Assembly (NCBI RefSeq): GCF_900091475.1
Contig: NZ_FMIB01000002.1
Coordinates: forward strand, 248,001 to 312,000
DNA: 64,000 nucleotides
Direction: 5' to 3'
DNA from: Micromonospora chersina
GTDB lineage: Bacteria > Actinomycetota > Actinomycetes > Mycobacteriales > Micromonosporaceae
The translations under genes were made by a program, and so were the position numbers. The notes beneath the pieces are model-generated. The model saw only the letters and a program-made list of their open reading frames with translations, had not been told where the DNA came from and made no database searches. Every line of letters begins with the position of its first letter. The first letter of the stretch is position 1. Below are positions 45,965 through 54,192 of the stretch, piece after piece.

Positions 45965-46793
45965 GCTGGGCTGCGGGGGAGGTGGGGGTCGTGAAGAAGG
46001 CGGTCAGGGGGTTGATGAGGGTTGGGGGTGCCACCGCGATGCCGTTGTGGGGGCTGCCGGGGACGCGCAGGGTTCGGGCTTTCGGGATGATCGCGGCCAG
46101 GCGGTCGTTGATCTCGGTGAAGTAGGGCGCGGCCTTGGCGCCGCTGATGAGCAGCGTCTCGGCGGTGATCCCGGCGTACTCCTCGGCCGGTCCCTCGTAC
46201 GCCTCGATCTGCCGCGACTCGGCCAGCGTCATCCCCACCAGGCTGCCCATGGTGCGCCCGACCTCGGTGCGCAGGAACGCCCGGCAGATCGCGGTGCGCA
46301 CCGCGAGCGGCAGCTTCGACGCCGGGGAGTGGGGGTTGACGGCCGCGCCCACGATGGCGAGGGCCCGCGCGGTGTTCCCGGCCCGGACGGCCTGCTCGGC
46401 CGGGTCGAGGAACGTCGTGGGCAGGCCGTGCCCGGCCAGGCGGAGCGGGGCGTCGTAGGCGGCGATCCGGTCCAGCGGCAGCCGGAGCGCGGCCCGCAGC
46501 ACGACGAACGCGCCGTAGCTGTGCCCGACGGCCCGGCGTGCGCCGGTGTGCGCGAGCACGGCGCCGAGGTCCTCGATCTCCTGCTCCACCGTGTACGGCT
46601 CGCGCCGTGGCGCGGCGTCGGCCCGGCCCCGCCGGTTGTACAGGTGCACGGTGAACCGGTCGGCGAGCCGCGCGGCGAGCCGCCGGTACTCGTGGATGGT
46701 CACCCCGCCCCCGTGCACCACCACGAGATCCGGTCCGCTGCCCGTCGAGTGCACGACGATCCCCGCGCCGTCCGGTGCCGTGATCCGCTGCAT
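45960..46793 (-). CDS. Alpha/beta-hydrolase
   Basis: A 277-residue hydrolase. Oxyanion region VVHGGG near residue 25; nucleophile elbow GHSYGAF with Ser about 92; acid Asp and late His (PGSPHNGIAV). Resembles haloperoxidase/esterase-type hydrolases that follow TetR regulators. Divergent from the TetR gene at 46849 with a common 55-bp control region. The last codons lie within the inverted repeat at 45905-45964. Substrate unknown; it may be unrelated to the cluster. Confidence 0.83.
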   Translation of the reverse strand: MQRITAPDGAGIVVHSTGSGPDLVVVHGGGVTIHEYRRLAARLADRFTVHLYNRRGRADAAPRREPYTVEQEIEDLGAVLAHTGARRAVGHSYGAFVVLRAALRLPLDRIAAYDAPLRLAGHGLPTTFLDPAEQAVRAGNTARALAIVGAAVNPHSPASKLPLAVRTAICRAFLRTEVGRTMGSLVGMTLAESRQIEAYEGPAEEYAGITAETLLISGAKAAPYFTEINDRLAAIIPKARTLRVPGSPHNGIAVAPPTLINPLTAFFTTPTSPAAQR

Positions 46794-46827
46794 GACCGCT
46801 CCCTCCCACCCCGCGAAACCGCGAACG

Positions 46828-46844
46828 CTGTTTGCAGTTTACAG
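46828..46844. promoter_or_regulatory. TetR operator candidate in the hydrolase-tetR gap
   Basis: CTGTTTGCAGTTTACAG: CTGT/ACAG ends and GTTT direct repeats in a 55-bp divergent gap; AT-rich against the background. Likely site for the adjacent TetR protein on both promoters. Confidence 0.5.
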
Positions 46845-46848
46845 TGGT

Positions 46849-47541
46849 GTGGTGAGCGGCGCACCGAGGGATCCGGCCGAGGGCGACTCCGCCGGACGGT
46901 CGATCTGGACCCGGCCGCAGCGCGGCGCCCGCGGCCCCGCCCCGACGCACAGCCGGGACGAGATCGTCGCCGCCGCGGTCGCGCTTGCCGACGCCGACGG
47001 GCTGGGCGCCGTGTCGATGCGCGCGGTCGCCGGGGCGCTCGGCATGGCCGCCGGGTCGCTCTACCGGCACCTGTCGTCCCGGGACGACCTGCTGGACCTG
47101 ATGGTCGACAGCTGCGTCGGCGAGCTGCGGCCGTACCCGGCGGACGACGGGACCTGGCTCGACCAGTTCCTCCTGCTGGCCCGCCGCCAACTGGCGCTCC
47201 ACCGGCGCCACCCGTGGCTGCCCGACGCCATCGCCCGCCCCACGGTCCCCGGGCCGAACACCCTCGCGTACTTCGACGCCTGCGTGCGCCTGCTGCAACC
47301 GGTCGAGGCCGGTGTCGCCGCGAAATTCGAGGCGATCGCCATGGTCACCGGCGTGGTCTCGCTCTTCGCCCGCAGCGCGGCGGCCACCGGCACCCTCACC
47401 TTCGACCACGTCGACCTGGCGGCGTACCCGCACCTGGCCGCCGCGTTCGCCGCACCGCCGTCGGCCCCGCCCACCCAGGACCTCTTCGAGCGCACCCTCC
47501 GCAGCCTGCTGACCGGCCTCCTGACCCCCGACCGGACCTGA
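46849..47541 (+). CDS. TetR-family transcriptional regulator
   Basis: A regulator of about 230 residues. N-terminal helix-turn-helix: EIVAAAVALADADGLGAVSMRAVAGALGM split by the turn, followed by SLYRHLSSRDDLLDLMVD, the standard TetR recognition helix. The ligand-binding C-terminal domain is TetR_C type. GTG at 46849 or 46852 start; both lie close to the operator-like sequence, so the message is nearly leaderless. Divergent from the alpha/beta-hydrolase, its likely target. Confidence 0.9.
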   Translation: MVSGAPRDPAEGDSAGRSIWTRPQRGARGPAPTHSRDEIVAAAVALADADGLGAVSMRAVAGALGMAAGSLYRHLSSRDDLLDLMVDSCVGELRPYPADDGTWLDQFLLLARRQLALHRRHPWLPDAIARPTVPGPNTLAYFDACVRLLQPVEAGVAAKFEAIAMVTGVVSLFARSAAATGTLTFDHVDLAAYPHLAAAFAAPPSAPPTQDLFERTLRSLLTGLLTPDRT

Positions 47542-47564
47542 CCCCCCGTTCCTTGGGTGGCGGC

Positions 47565-48248
47565 TCAGCGCGAGGGGTGCAGGTGGGCGCTCAGGACGCG
47601 GAGGGTTTCCGCTGTCGCGATGGCGTCGCTGCGGGCGCTGCCGTGGCGGCCGTCGCTGCTGTACAGCGACGGGTCCGCGACGAGCGGGTGGTCGGTCAGG
47701 TGCACGTGCAGCGTGCCGAGCCGTTCCGCCAGCCGCCCGGTGTGGGCGGAGAGCCGCCGCATCCGCTCGCTCAGCCCCGCCCGCAGCGGCTCCGGCACGG
47801 CCGGGCTGTGCGACACGTCGAACATGCCGACCGTGATGACGTCCGCCCCGGCGCCCTTCAGCGCCGTGACCATCGCCTCCAGTTCGGCGTCCACGGCCGC
47901 CGGGTCGTACCCGGGGCGGAACGCGTCGTTGCCGCCGCACACCACCAGCGCCAGGTCCGGCGCGAACTCCAGCGCCGCCGCGAGCTGCGTGGCCCGCACC
48001 TCGTGCGCCCGCAGCCCGCGCCGCCCCAGGTTCCGGTACGCCAGCTCGGGCCGCACCGCGCGCAGCTCGGCGCCGATCCGGTCGGCCCACTGGAGGTCCG
48101 GGTAGCCGTCGACCGGCTCGCACATGCCCTCGGCCACGCTGTCGCCCAGCACCACGAACCGCCGCCACGGGTGCCCCCGCAGCAGCTCGCCGGCCTCACC
48201 CGGGCGCAGGCACCACGGATCCGTCGCTTCGGTCACCGTCGATCCCAC
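47565..48248 (-). CDS. SGNH/GDSL-family hydrolase
   Basis: A 227-residue cytosolic SGNH esterase. Block I VVLGDSVAEGM (catalytic Ser), block II Gly in NLGRRGLRAHE, block III VVCGGNDAF (Asn), and block V has been reduced: DGRHGSARSDAIA near the end supplies the Asp/His candidates. No signal peptide. Substrate unknown. Convergent with the TetR gene, divergent from the LOG-like gene at 48324. Confidence 0.85.
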   Translation of the reverse strand: MGSTVTEATDPWCLRPGEAGELLRGHPWRRFVVLGDSVAEGMCEPVDGYPDLQWADRIGAELRAVRPELAYRNLGRRGLRAHEVRATQLAAALEFAPDLALVVCGGNDAFRPGYDPAAVDAELEAMVTALKGAGADVITVGMFDVSHSPAVPEPLRAGLSERMRRLSAHTGRLAERLGTLHVHLTDHPLVADPSLYSSDGRHGSARSDAIATAETLRVLSAHLHPSR

Positions 48249-48323
48249 CCCCGCACGCTAACCCAGCCGCACCGGATCCGTCGATCATGGACCCGACGGT
48301 CGCGGACCCGGGACAATGGCGGG

Positions 48324-48785
48324 GTGCAGGTGGCGGTGTGCGGGCCGGCGGAGGCGACGCCGGAGGAACTGGCGGCGGCCCGGCGGGTGGGGGAGCTGCT
48401 GGCCGCGCGCGGGGTCACGGTGCTCTGCGGCGGGGGCGGCGGGGTGATGGCCGCCGTCGCCGCCGGCGCCCGCGACCGCGCCGGCCTGGTCATCGGGGTA
48501 CGCCCCGACGATGGCAGCGCCCCCGGCCCCGTCGAGCTGTCCGCCTCGGTGGTCACCAACATGGGCCAGGCCCGCAACGCGATCCTGGTGTGGAGCGCGG
48601 ACGCGGTGATCGCCGTCGGCGGCTCCTGGGGGACCCTCAGCGAGGTGGCGCTGGCGATGCGGCGCGGCGGCATCCCCGTGGTGGTGCTCGGCGGCTGGCG
48701 CGTCGTCGACGCCGACGGCGTTCCGGTCCCCGGGCCGACCCACGCGGCCACCCCCGAGGACGCCGTGCGCCTGGCCCTCGATTGA
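48324..48785 (+). CDS. LOG/TIGR00725-like Rossmann-fold protein
   Basis: A 153-residue protein of the DprA/LOG-like nucleotide-binding superfamily. Features: VTVLCGGGGGVMAAVAAGA, the GVRPDDGS loop, NMGQARNAILVWSADAVIAVGGSWGTLSE. The family binds nucleotides; some members are cytokinin-activating phosphoribohydrolases, but this short type lacks a known activity. Monocistronic; convergent with the membrane protein gene with no spacer. Confidence 0.82.
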   Translation: MQVAVCGPAEATPEELAAARRVGELLAARGVTVLCGGGGGVMAAVAAGARDRAGLVIGVRPDDGSAPGPVELSASVVTNMGQARNAILVWSADAVIAVGGSWGTLSEVALAMRRGGIPVVVLGGWRVVDADGVPVPGPTHAATPEDAVRLALD

Positions 48786-49724
48786 TCAACCCGGGTCAAC
48801 CCGTCCCGGCCCGGTCGTGCGTGACCCGCCCCCGAGCAGCGTGCGCACGCGCAGGAGCAGCAGCAGGTTCACGAGCACCAGCGGAAAGCCGGCGAACTCG
48901 TGGTCGAGCAGCCAGAAGACCTGCACCACGAGCAGGTGCAGGACCAGCGCCGCGGCCACGAGCCGCAGCCCGCCGCGCCGGAGCCCCGCCCGCCACCAGG
49001 CCAGCCCGACGGCGGTGAGCAGCACGCACGTGGCGGCGGCCGCCGCGTGGACCTGGTGTGCGGTGGCCGGCTCCCGGGCCAGCAGCACAAGCGGACGTCC
49101 CAGCGCGAAGACCACGAACAGCGCGGTCGCCGTGAGCACTGTCGGCGCTGACGGCAGGGCCAGTCCCGTCGGCAGCCCCTCCCTCGGCAGCCTGGCGAAC
49201 CATCGGGCGGGAGCGCCCGCGACCAGGTCGGCGCGGGCGTGCAGCCGGTTGACCGCGTTCTCCCGCTCGCTGAGCGGACGGCGGTGCACGCCGAGGCGGA
49301 CCACCAGCCAGACGAGAACGACGGTGCCGTAGATGATGGCGGCGACCGGCTCGTAGAAGTAGTTGTTGTCGGCGGTGAGGAACTTGCCCACCTCGTCGAT
49401 GAAGAGCCCGAACCCGACGCCGCCGACCACGGCGGCGAGCCGGGCGACCCGGGGACCGAGGAACAGCAGGGACACCAGTTGGCCGGCCAGCATGCCCAGG
49501 CCGCCCCACAGGACGTGTGCCACGTGCAGACCCCCCGAGCCGACCTCGGGATAGTCCGCCGCCGCCAGGACGGCGCGGGTCACCCCGACGCACAGCACCG
49601 CGCTGACCAGGAACAGTTCGACGCGTTCCGCGCCGGCCGCCGAGCGGATCAGGGCCGGTCGCGCGACCGGCGTGTGCCCAATGTCCACCCCGCCATGCTC
49701 GGCGACGGTCCCCGCCACGGGCAT
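48786..49724 (-). CDS. Polytopic membrane protein of unknown function
   Basis: 312 residues with about eight hydrophobic segments, a conserved-looking HVAHVLWGGLGMLAGQL and GFGLFIDEVGKFLTADNNYFYEPVA (acidic/aromatic membrane edge), split by a soluble Arg-rich loop (residues about 150-195). No homology to a known transporter recognised. The stop abuts the LOG-like gene. Confidence 0.7.
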   Translation of the reverse strand: MPVAGTVAEHGGVDIGHTPVARPALIRSAAGAERVELFLVSAVLCVGVTRAVLAAADYPEVGSGGLHVAHVLWGGLGMLAGQLVSLLFLGPRVARLAAVVGGVGFGLFIDEVGKFLTADNNYFYEPVAAIIYGTVVLVWLVVRLGVHRRPLSERENAVNRLHARADLVAGAPARWFARLPREGLPTGLALPSAPTVLTATALFVVFALGRPLVLLAREPATAHQVHAAAAATCVLLTAVGLAWWRAGLRRGGLRLVAAALVLHLLVVQVFWLLDHEFAGFPLVLVNLLLLLRVRTLLGGGSRTTGPGRVDPG

Positions 49725-49802
49725 CGGGTGAACTCCCGGGCCAGCCCCCGAGGCGTGACCCCGAGGGGGTCGCCACGGGCCCCGGGGCGACCAGAGTGCC
49801 GG

Positions 49803-50435
49803 TCAGCCGAGCAGCGCCAGCAGGTCCCCGGGCCGGGCCGCGCTGAGGTCGGCCGCCTCGGTCGGGTCGTACTGGTGGCCCCAGGCCGCGGCCACCGCCA
49901 CGGCGCCGCTGTCCCGGGCGGCCCGCAGGTCCAACGGCGAGTCACCCACGTACGCGGCGCGGCCCGGTGGCACGCCCAGCCGGCGGCAGGCCAGCTCGAC
50001 GCCGTCCGGCGCCGGCTTGGGGCGGGACACCTGGTCGCCGCCCAGGACGACAGCGAAACGGCCGAGCAGGCCGACCCGGTCGAGCAGGATTTCGGCGGCG
50101 CGGTGGCTCGCGCCGGTGAACAGGCCCACCGGCACCCGGGCGGCGACCTCGGCGAGCACCTCGGCCACCCCGGGGTAGACGGTGACCCGCTCGGCCAGCG
50201 CGGCCAGGTGGCCGTGGTAGGCGGCCAGGTCCGTCTCGGTGGCCGGCCGCCCGAGCAGGTGGGTCAGCAAATCGACGGGAGCGCCGAGCGAGTAGCCCGC
50301 GATGACCTCGGCGTCGGTGCGCTCGGGCCCGCCGCCGGCCAGCACCGCCGCGCGGTAGGCCGCGGGCACCACCTCGTGCGACTCGATGAGCGTGCCGTCC
50401 ATGTCGAAGACGATGCCGGCCACCGGCCCGCTCAT
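49803..50435 (-). CDS. HAD-superfamily phosphatase
   Basis: A 210-residue HAD hydrolase of the phosphoglycolate phosphatase/beta-phosphoglucomutase-like type. Motif I FDMDGTLIES (nucleophile Asp), motif II Thr/Ser in FTGASHR, motif III Lys in SRPKPAPDG, motif IV YVGDSPLDLRAA. Substrate cannot be assigned. ATG overlaps the MmcQ-like gene stop (ATGA), so both are co-translated. Confidence 0.9.
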   Translation of the reverse strand: MSGPVAGIVFDMDGTLIESHEVVPAAYRAAVLAGGGPERTDAEVIAGYSLGAPVDLLTHLLGRPATETDLAAYHGHLAALAERVTVYPGVAEVLAEVAARVPVGLFTGASHRAAEILLDRVGLLGRFAVVLGGDQVSRPKPAPDGVELACRRLGVPPGRAAYVGDSPLDLRAARDSGAVAVAAAWGHQYDPTEAADLSAARPGDLLALLG

Positions 50436-50824
50436 CCGGCCTCCGCCCGGTGGGCGGCGGCCAGCCGCTTCGGGGCCCGCGCGTGCCACGCCTCGGTGAC
50501 CAGCTCGGTCAGCTCCTCGACCCCGATCCGGTCGAGCCGGACCAGCACCGACGGGTGGCCCTCGAAGTGCGGCGTGGTGAAGTAGACCTCGGGGTCGTCG
50601 GCGAGCAGCGCCTCCTTCGCGCCCAGGTCGGGCACCCGGGCGCCGAGGATCGGACCGTCGGGCGCGGCGTCGCCCAGCGCGTCGAGGTCGGCGCGACGCA
50701 GCGGCCGCTCCCAGACGAAGAGCTTGTCGCGCACCCGCCAGGCCGGCAGGTCGTCGTGCGAACCGCGCTCGGTGGTCTCCGGCAGGGCGAGCGCGATCCG
50801 CCGGACGTCGTCCCAGGTCGCCAT
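50432..50824 (-). CDS. MmcQ/YjbR family protein
   Basis: A 130-residue CyaY-like fold protein of the MmcQ/YjbR family. Typical features: MATWDDVRRIALALPETTE, the RDKLFVWERPL strand, YFTTPHFEGHPSVLVRL, and ELTELVTEAWHARAPKRL at the end. Suggested DNA-binding role, unproven. The 245 bp between this gene and the MFS gene stop at 51070 hold no clear feature except a possible 14-codon ORF (50967-51011), judged too weak to call. Confidence 0.88.
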   Translation of the reverse strand: MATWDDVRRIALALPETTERGSHDDLPAWRVRDKLFVWERPLRRADLDALGDAAPDGPILGARVPDLGAKEALLADDPEVYFTTPHFEGHPSVLVRLDRIGVEELTELVTEAWHARAPKRLAAAHRAEAG

Positions 50825-51069
50825 GGGCCGACCCTACGCCGGCCCACCGACACCGACCGTGGCACGCCGGTCGCGGGGAACCGGGCGCCGAGGTCGTCGC
50901 GTCCCCCTGCCCGGCGGGAGATCCTGGCAGACTGGCGGTACGGCCAGCCGACCGGAGCGGGGTGCCATGCGCCGGTTCGGCAACGGCGTCGTGGAACTCC
51001 GCTACCGTTGACCGCGCTCACCCCGCTTCGGCCGAAGGCCGGCACGGGCCGAAGCAGCACGTCGCGACG

Positions 51070-52293
51070 TCAGGCCGGGGTGGAGGCCACCGGTTCGGCG
51101 GCCGGCCGGTCGGCCGTCGGGCGGTTCAGCAGCAGCGGCGCCACGGTGAGCACCAGGCAGGCCACCGCCATCACGAGCAGCGCCGGGGTCAGCCCGAGCA
51201 CCGCCACCGACCAGCCGCCGAGCAGGGCCCCGACCGGCAGGCCGAGGAAGGCCACCGAACCGGAGATGCCCAGCACCCGGGTCTGCAACGGCGCCGGCAC
51301 CCGCTCGTAGAGGGCCGCGCCGAGCAGCGGGTTCACCGCCGCGATGGCGATGCCGGACACGAACGTCACGACGAGCACCACCACGAGGTCGTCGCTGAGC
51401 GCCAGGGCCAGCAGCCGGGGCGCGCCGCTGAGCGCCAGCCCGAACGCGAACGTCGTCCCCCGGGGCAGCCGGGTCCCGGCCACGGTGAAGAGCAGGTTGC
51501 CCAGCAGCGCGCCGGCGGAGAACACCCCCAGCAGCAGGCCGAACCCGGCCGGGTCGCCGAGCACCCGGTCCACCCAGAGCGGGATCCAGACGGCGACGCT
51601 GGCGTTGGCGAACATGTTCGACGCGGAGACGACGATCAGCATGGTGAGCAGCGTGCGGTCGGTGCGCAGGTAGGCGAAGCCACCGCGCAGCGCCCGCAGG
51701 TAGCTCTCGCGGGGCGCCGGCTGGGCCGGCGCGGGCGGGCGGACCAGCACGCCGATCAGCAGCGCGCAGGCGGCGAAGGTGGCCGCGTCGATCCAGATCG
51801 CCCGGGTCACCCCCACCCAGTCGATGAGCAGCCCGCCGAGCACCGCGCCGAAGAGCGTCATGCCCCGGGTCAGGCCGTCGTAGGTGGAGGTGAGCCGGAT
51901 CAGCGGCACCCCGGCCCGCTCGGCGGCCGGCTTGAACAGCACGTGCTTGACCCGGTCGCCGATGCCGCGCAGCCCGCCGGCCACGGCGACCAGCACGAGC
52001 AGCGTGCCGAACCCCAGCCAGGGCGCCAGCGCCACCACGGCCATCGCGGCGGCGCTCGCCGCGTCCACGGCGACCGAGGTACGGCGTACCCCGAACCGGT
52101 CCGCCCACGGTGTGGCGAGGGCGCTGGAGAGCATGTACGGCAGCGTCTCGGCCGCCGCGACGAGGCCCATCCGGGTCGGGCTGCCGGTGGTCTCCAGCAC
52201 CAGCCACGGGATGGCCACCACCGAGATCCGGGTGCCCAGGTTGGACAGCAGGTCGGCGCCGACCAGGGTGTACAGCTCCCGGCGCGGGTTCAC
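51070..52293 (-). CDS. MFS transporter, probable exporter linked to biosynthesis
   Basis: A 407-residue MFS protein with about 12 helices (LVGADLLSNLGTRISVVAIPW at the N-terminus, SNMFANASVAVWIPLWVDRV in helix 7 region). It belongs to the macrolide-exporter/enterobactin-exporter-like group. GTG start overlaps the stop of the adenylating enzyme gene upstream by 4 bp, so pump and ligase are coupled, which argues for product export rather than general drug efflux; inference. Confidence 0.85.
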   Translation of the reverse strand: MNPRRELYTLVGADLLSNLGTRISVVAIPWLVLETTGSPTRMGLVAAAETLPYMLSSALATPWADRFGVRRTSVAVDAASAAAMAVVALAPWLGFGTLLVLVAVAGGLRGIGDRVKHVLFKPAAERAGVPLIRLTSTYDGLTRGMTLFGAVLGGLLIDWVGVTRAIWIDAATFAACALLIGVLVRPPAPAQPAPRESYLRALRGGFAYLRTDRTLLTMLIVVSASNMFANASVAVWIPLWVDRVLGDPAGFGLLLGVFSAGALLGNLLFTVAGTRLPRGTTFAFGLALSGAPRLLALALSDDLVVVLVVTFVSGIAIAAVNPLLGAALYERVPAPLQTRVLGISGSVAFLGLPVGALLGGWSVAVLGLTPALLVMAVACLVLTVAPLLLNRPTADRPAAEPVASTPA

Positions 52294-53861
52294 GCCGGAC
52301 TGCCGATGGCCGAGCCCAGCGACTCGGCGTCGGCCGGGTGGGCGGCGGCGTACCGGGCGCGTAGGGCGCGCTTGTCGACCTTGGCGGAGCGGTTCAGCGG
52401 CAGCGCGTCGAGGAACTCCACGGCGCCGGGCGCCCAGGTGTCGCTCAGCTCCCGGGTGACCAGGGCGATCAGCTCGTCGCCGGTGACCGTGGCGCCCGGC
52501 GCCGGCACCACGTACGCGTGCGGCAGCTCCCCGGCCACCGGGTCGGGCACGCCGATCACCGCGGCGGCGCGGACCTCGGGGTGGGCGGCGAGCACGTCCT
52601 CGATGGGCCGGGAGTAGATCGGCCAGCTGCGCTGCCGGGTGAGGATCCGGTCCTGCAGCCGGTCGACCAGGTAGAGGTAGCCGTCGTCGTCGAGGTGGCC
52701 GATGTCGCGGGTGCGCACCCAGCCGTCGACAAGCGTCTCGGCGGTCAGTTCGGGCTGGCCGTGGTAGCCGGCGAAGCTCAGCTTCGTGCGCACCCACACC
52801 TCGCCGTCCGTGCCGGCCGGCAGCACCCGGCCGTCGTCGTCGCGGATCTCCACGGCCACGTCCCCGTACGGGCGGCCGCAGGAGCGCAGCCGCTCCGGGT
52901 GCTCCGGGTCCTCGGTGAGCCCGGGCAGGGCGCAGATCACGACGGCCTCGCTGAGCCCGTACACGATGCGCAGGCACGGCCCGAAGCGGGCGATGGCCTG
53001 GCGCAGGCGGGCCGGCGCGGCGGGCCCGGCGCCCACGTTGAACATGAACATGGCGGAGAAGTCGGCGCCGTCGAGGGCCGGGTGGTCGAGGACCTCGTAG
53101 AGCATCGGCGGGGTGACGAAGGTGGACGTCAGCTTCTCGGCGTCGACGGTCCGGATGAACGCCGCCGGGTCCCACTGCTCGCGCAGGAACAGCACCCCGC
53201 CGGTGAACAGGTTGAACAGCGTGGTGATCTGGCCGCTGGCCAGCCACATGGGCGAGTGGGACAGGTGCCGCAGCAGCGGGAAGCCGGCCGCCCGGAAATC
53301 GGCGGCCAGGGCGAGGATCTGCCGGTAGAAGCTCTCCCGGTGGTGCACCAGCTTGGGCGTGCCGGTGGTGCCGCTGGTCTGGAGGAACGACTCCGGCGCG
53401 GGCGCCCCGGCGGGCAGGTCGGCCGGCCCGCCGCCGGGGGCCGTGAGGTCCGGGCCCGCGCCGCCGGGCCCGAGGCAGAGCACCGGTACGCCGGTCAGCC
53501 CGGCCGCGATCTCCGCGCCGAGCGGGTCGCGCGGGTCGTGCACGAAGGCGTCCGGGCCGGCCAGGGCGACGAACTCGTCGACCTCCCGCCGGGAGGTGAC
53601 CGGGGCGACCCACATGCTCCGGCAGCCGAGCAGGTGCAGCGCGAGCTGGAGCAGCGGCCCCTCCAGGGTGTTGCCGAGCATGACCAGCACGGCGGCCCCG
53701 GGGCGTACGCCGTGCCGCAGCAGCGCGCCGGCCAGGCCGCGCACCTCGGCGGCGACCTCGGGGTAGGTGAGCCGGCGGCCCCCGCCGACGAGCGCCTCCC
53801 GGTCGCCGAAGCCGGCGAACAGGTCCAGCGCCTCGTGCACGTAGTTCGGCCGGTCGGTCAT
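52290..53861 (-). CDS. AMP-dependent acyl/aryl ligase
   Basis: A 523-residue class I adenylating enzyme. ATP loop LQTSGTTGTPKLVHHRE, MFMFNVGAGP and VYGLSEAVVICALPG in the acyl-binding region, hinge VDRLQDRILTRQRSWPIYSR, catalytic Lys in PLNRSAKVDKRALRARY. Third adenylating enzyme in the window, not closely like the other two. It could activate 4-hydroxyphenylglycine or a related aryl acid, given the divergent hmo/hpgT-like operon; inference. Ribosome-binding region GGGGGCTGCCCG is weak. Upstream palindrome at 53898. Confidence 0.87.
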   Translation of the reverse strand: MTDRPNYVHEALDLFAGFGDREALVGGGRRLTYPEVAAEVRGLAGALLRHGVRPGAAVLVMLGNTLEGPLLQLALHLLGCRSMWVAPVTSRREVDEFVALAGPDAFVHDPRDPLGAEIAAGLTGVPVLCLGPGGAGPDLTAPGGGPADLPAGAPAPESFLQTSGTTGTPKLVHHRESFYRQILALAADFRAAGFPLLRHLSHSPMWLASGQITTLFNLFTGGVLFLREQWDPAAFIRTVDAEKLTSTFVTPPMLYEVLDHPALDGADFSAMFMFNVGAGPAAPARLRQAIARFGPCLRIVYGLSEAVVICALPGLTEDPEHPERLRSCGRPYGDVAVEIRDDDGRVLPAGTDGEVWVRTKLSFAGYHGQPELTAETLVDGWVRTRDIGHLDDDGYLYLVDRLQDRILTRQRSWPIYSRPIEDVLAAHPEVRAAAVIGVPDPVAGELPHAYVVPAPGATVTGDELIALVTRELSDTWAPGAVEFLDALPLNRSAKVDKRALRARYAAAHPADAESLGSAIGSPA

Positions 53862-53897
53862 CGGGCAGCCCCCATCGTGGTCCGGGGACGGTCGACG

Positions 53898-53920
53898 GTG
53901 GCACCGGCGCCCGGTGCCAC
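53898..53920. promoter_or_regulatory. Perfect 10-bp palindrome upstream of ligase-MFS operon
   Basis: GTGGCACCGG-CGC-CCGGTGCCAC. It ends 37 bp before the ligase ATG on the minus strand. Either an operator or a 5'-UTR stem loop that could act as attenuator. Confidence 0.6.
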
Positions 53921-54097
53921 GACTACCGTCGGAAGCGGCGTCCGGGCAGGTCGGAGCCGGGACGCGACGGCAGGTGCCAGGGTCGGCGACCGCACCGCCG
54001 CCAGTGCCGAGCCTAGGCAGTCGGAGTCCCCAGAGGACAGCGCCCGAACGGCGTTCGGTGGCACCCCGAAGACATTTGATCATGTCGATAGGGTTGA

Positions 54098-54126
54098 TTG
54101 ACGCTCGTCATCGCCGACGGTTAGTT
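54098..54126 (+). promoter_or_regulatory. Promoter for the SGNH hydrolase operon
   Basis: TTGACG (54098-54103), 17-bp spacer, TTAGTT (54121-54126), 66 bp before the ATG at 54193. Close to the housekeeping sigma consensus, in the most AT-rich part of the gap. Confidence 0.6.
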
Positions 54127-54192
54127 TCCGGTCCATCGCCCGGCGGCGGCGCCGACCGCGTCGCGCCCGGGGCTGCCAACGATGGAGGATCA

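Larger units (their letters stand above)
53862..54192. promoter_or_regulatory. 331-bp divergent intergenic region with palindrome and promoter
   Basis: The gap between the ligase gene (leftward) and the SGNH hydrolase gene (rightward) holds a perfect 10+10 palindrome and a good rightward promoter, each given separately. An AT-rich stretch (54065-54130) coincides with the promoter. No ORF of substance was seen. Confidence 0.6.

Noticed and set aside
48786..49724. Membrane protein as a transporter of known family
   Set aside because: Hydrophobic segments are clear but no family motif was recognised, so no function is given.
50967..51011. 14-codon ORF with upstream GGAG in the gap between the MmcQ-like and MFS genes
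   Set aside because: Too short, no supporting neighbour or repeat; such ORFs are frequent by chance in this base composition.
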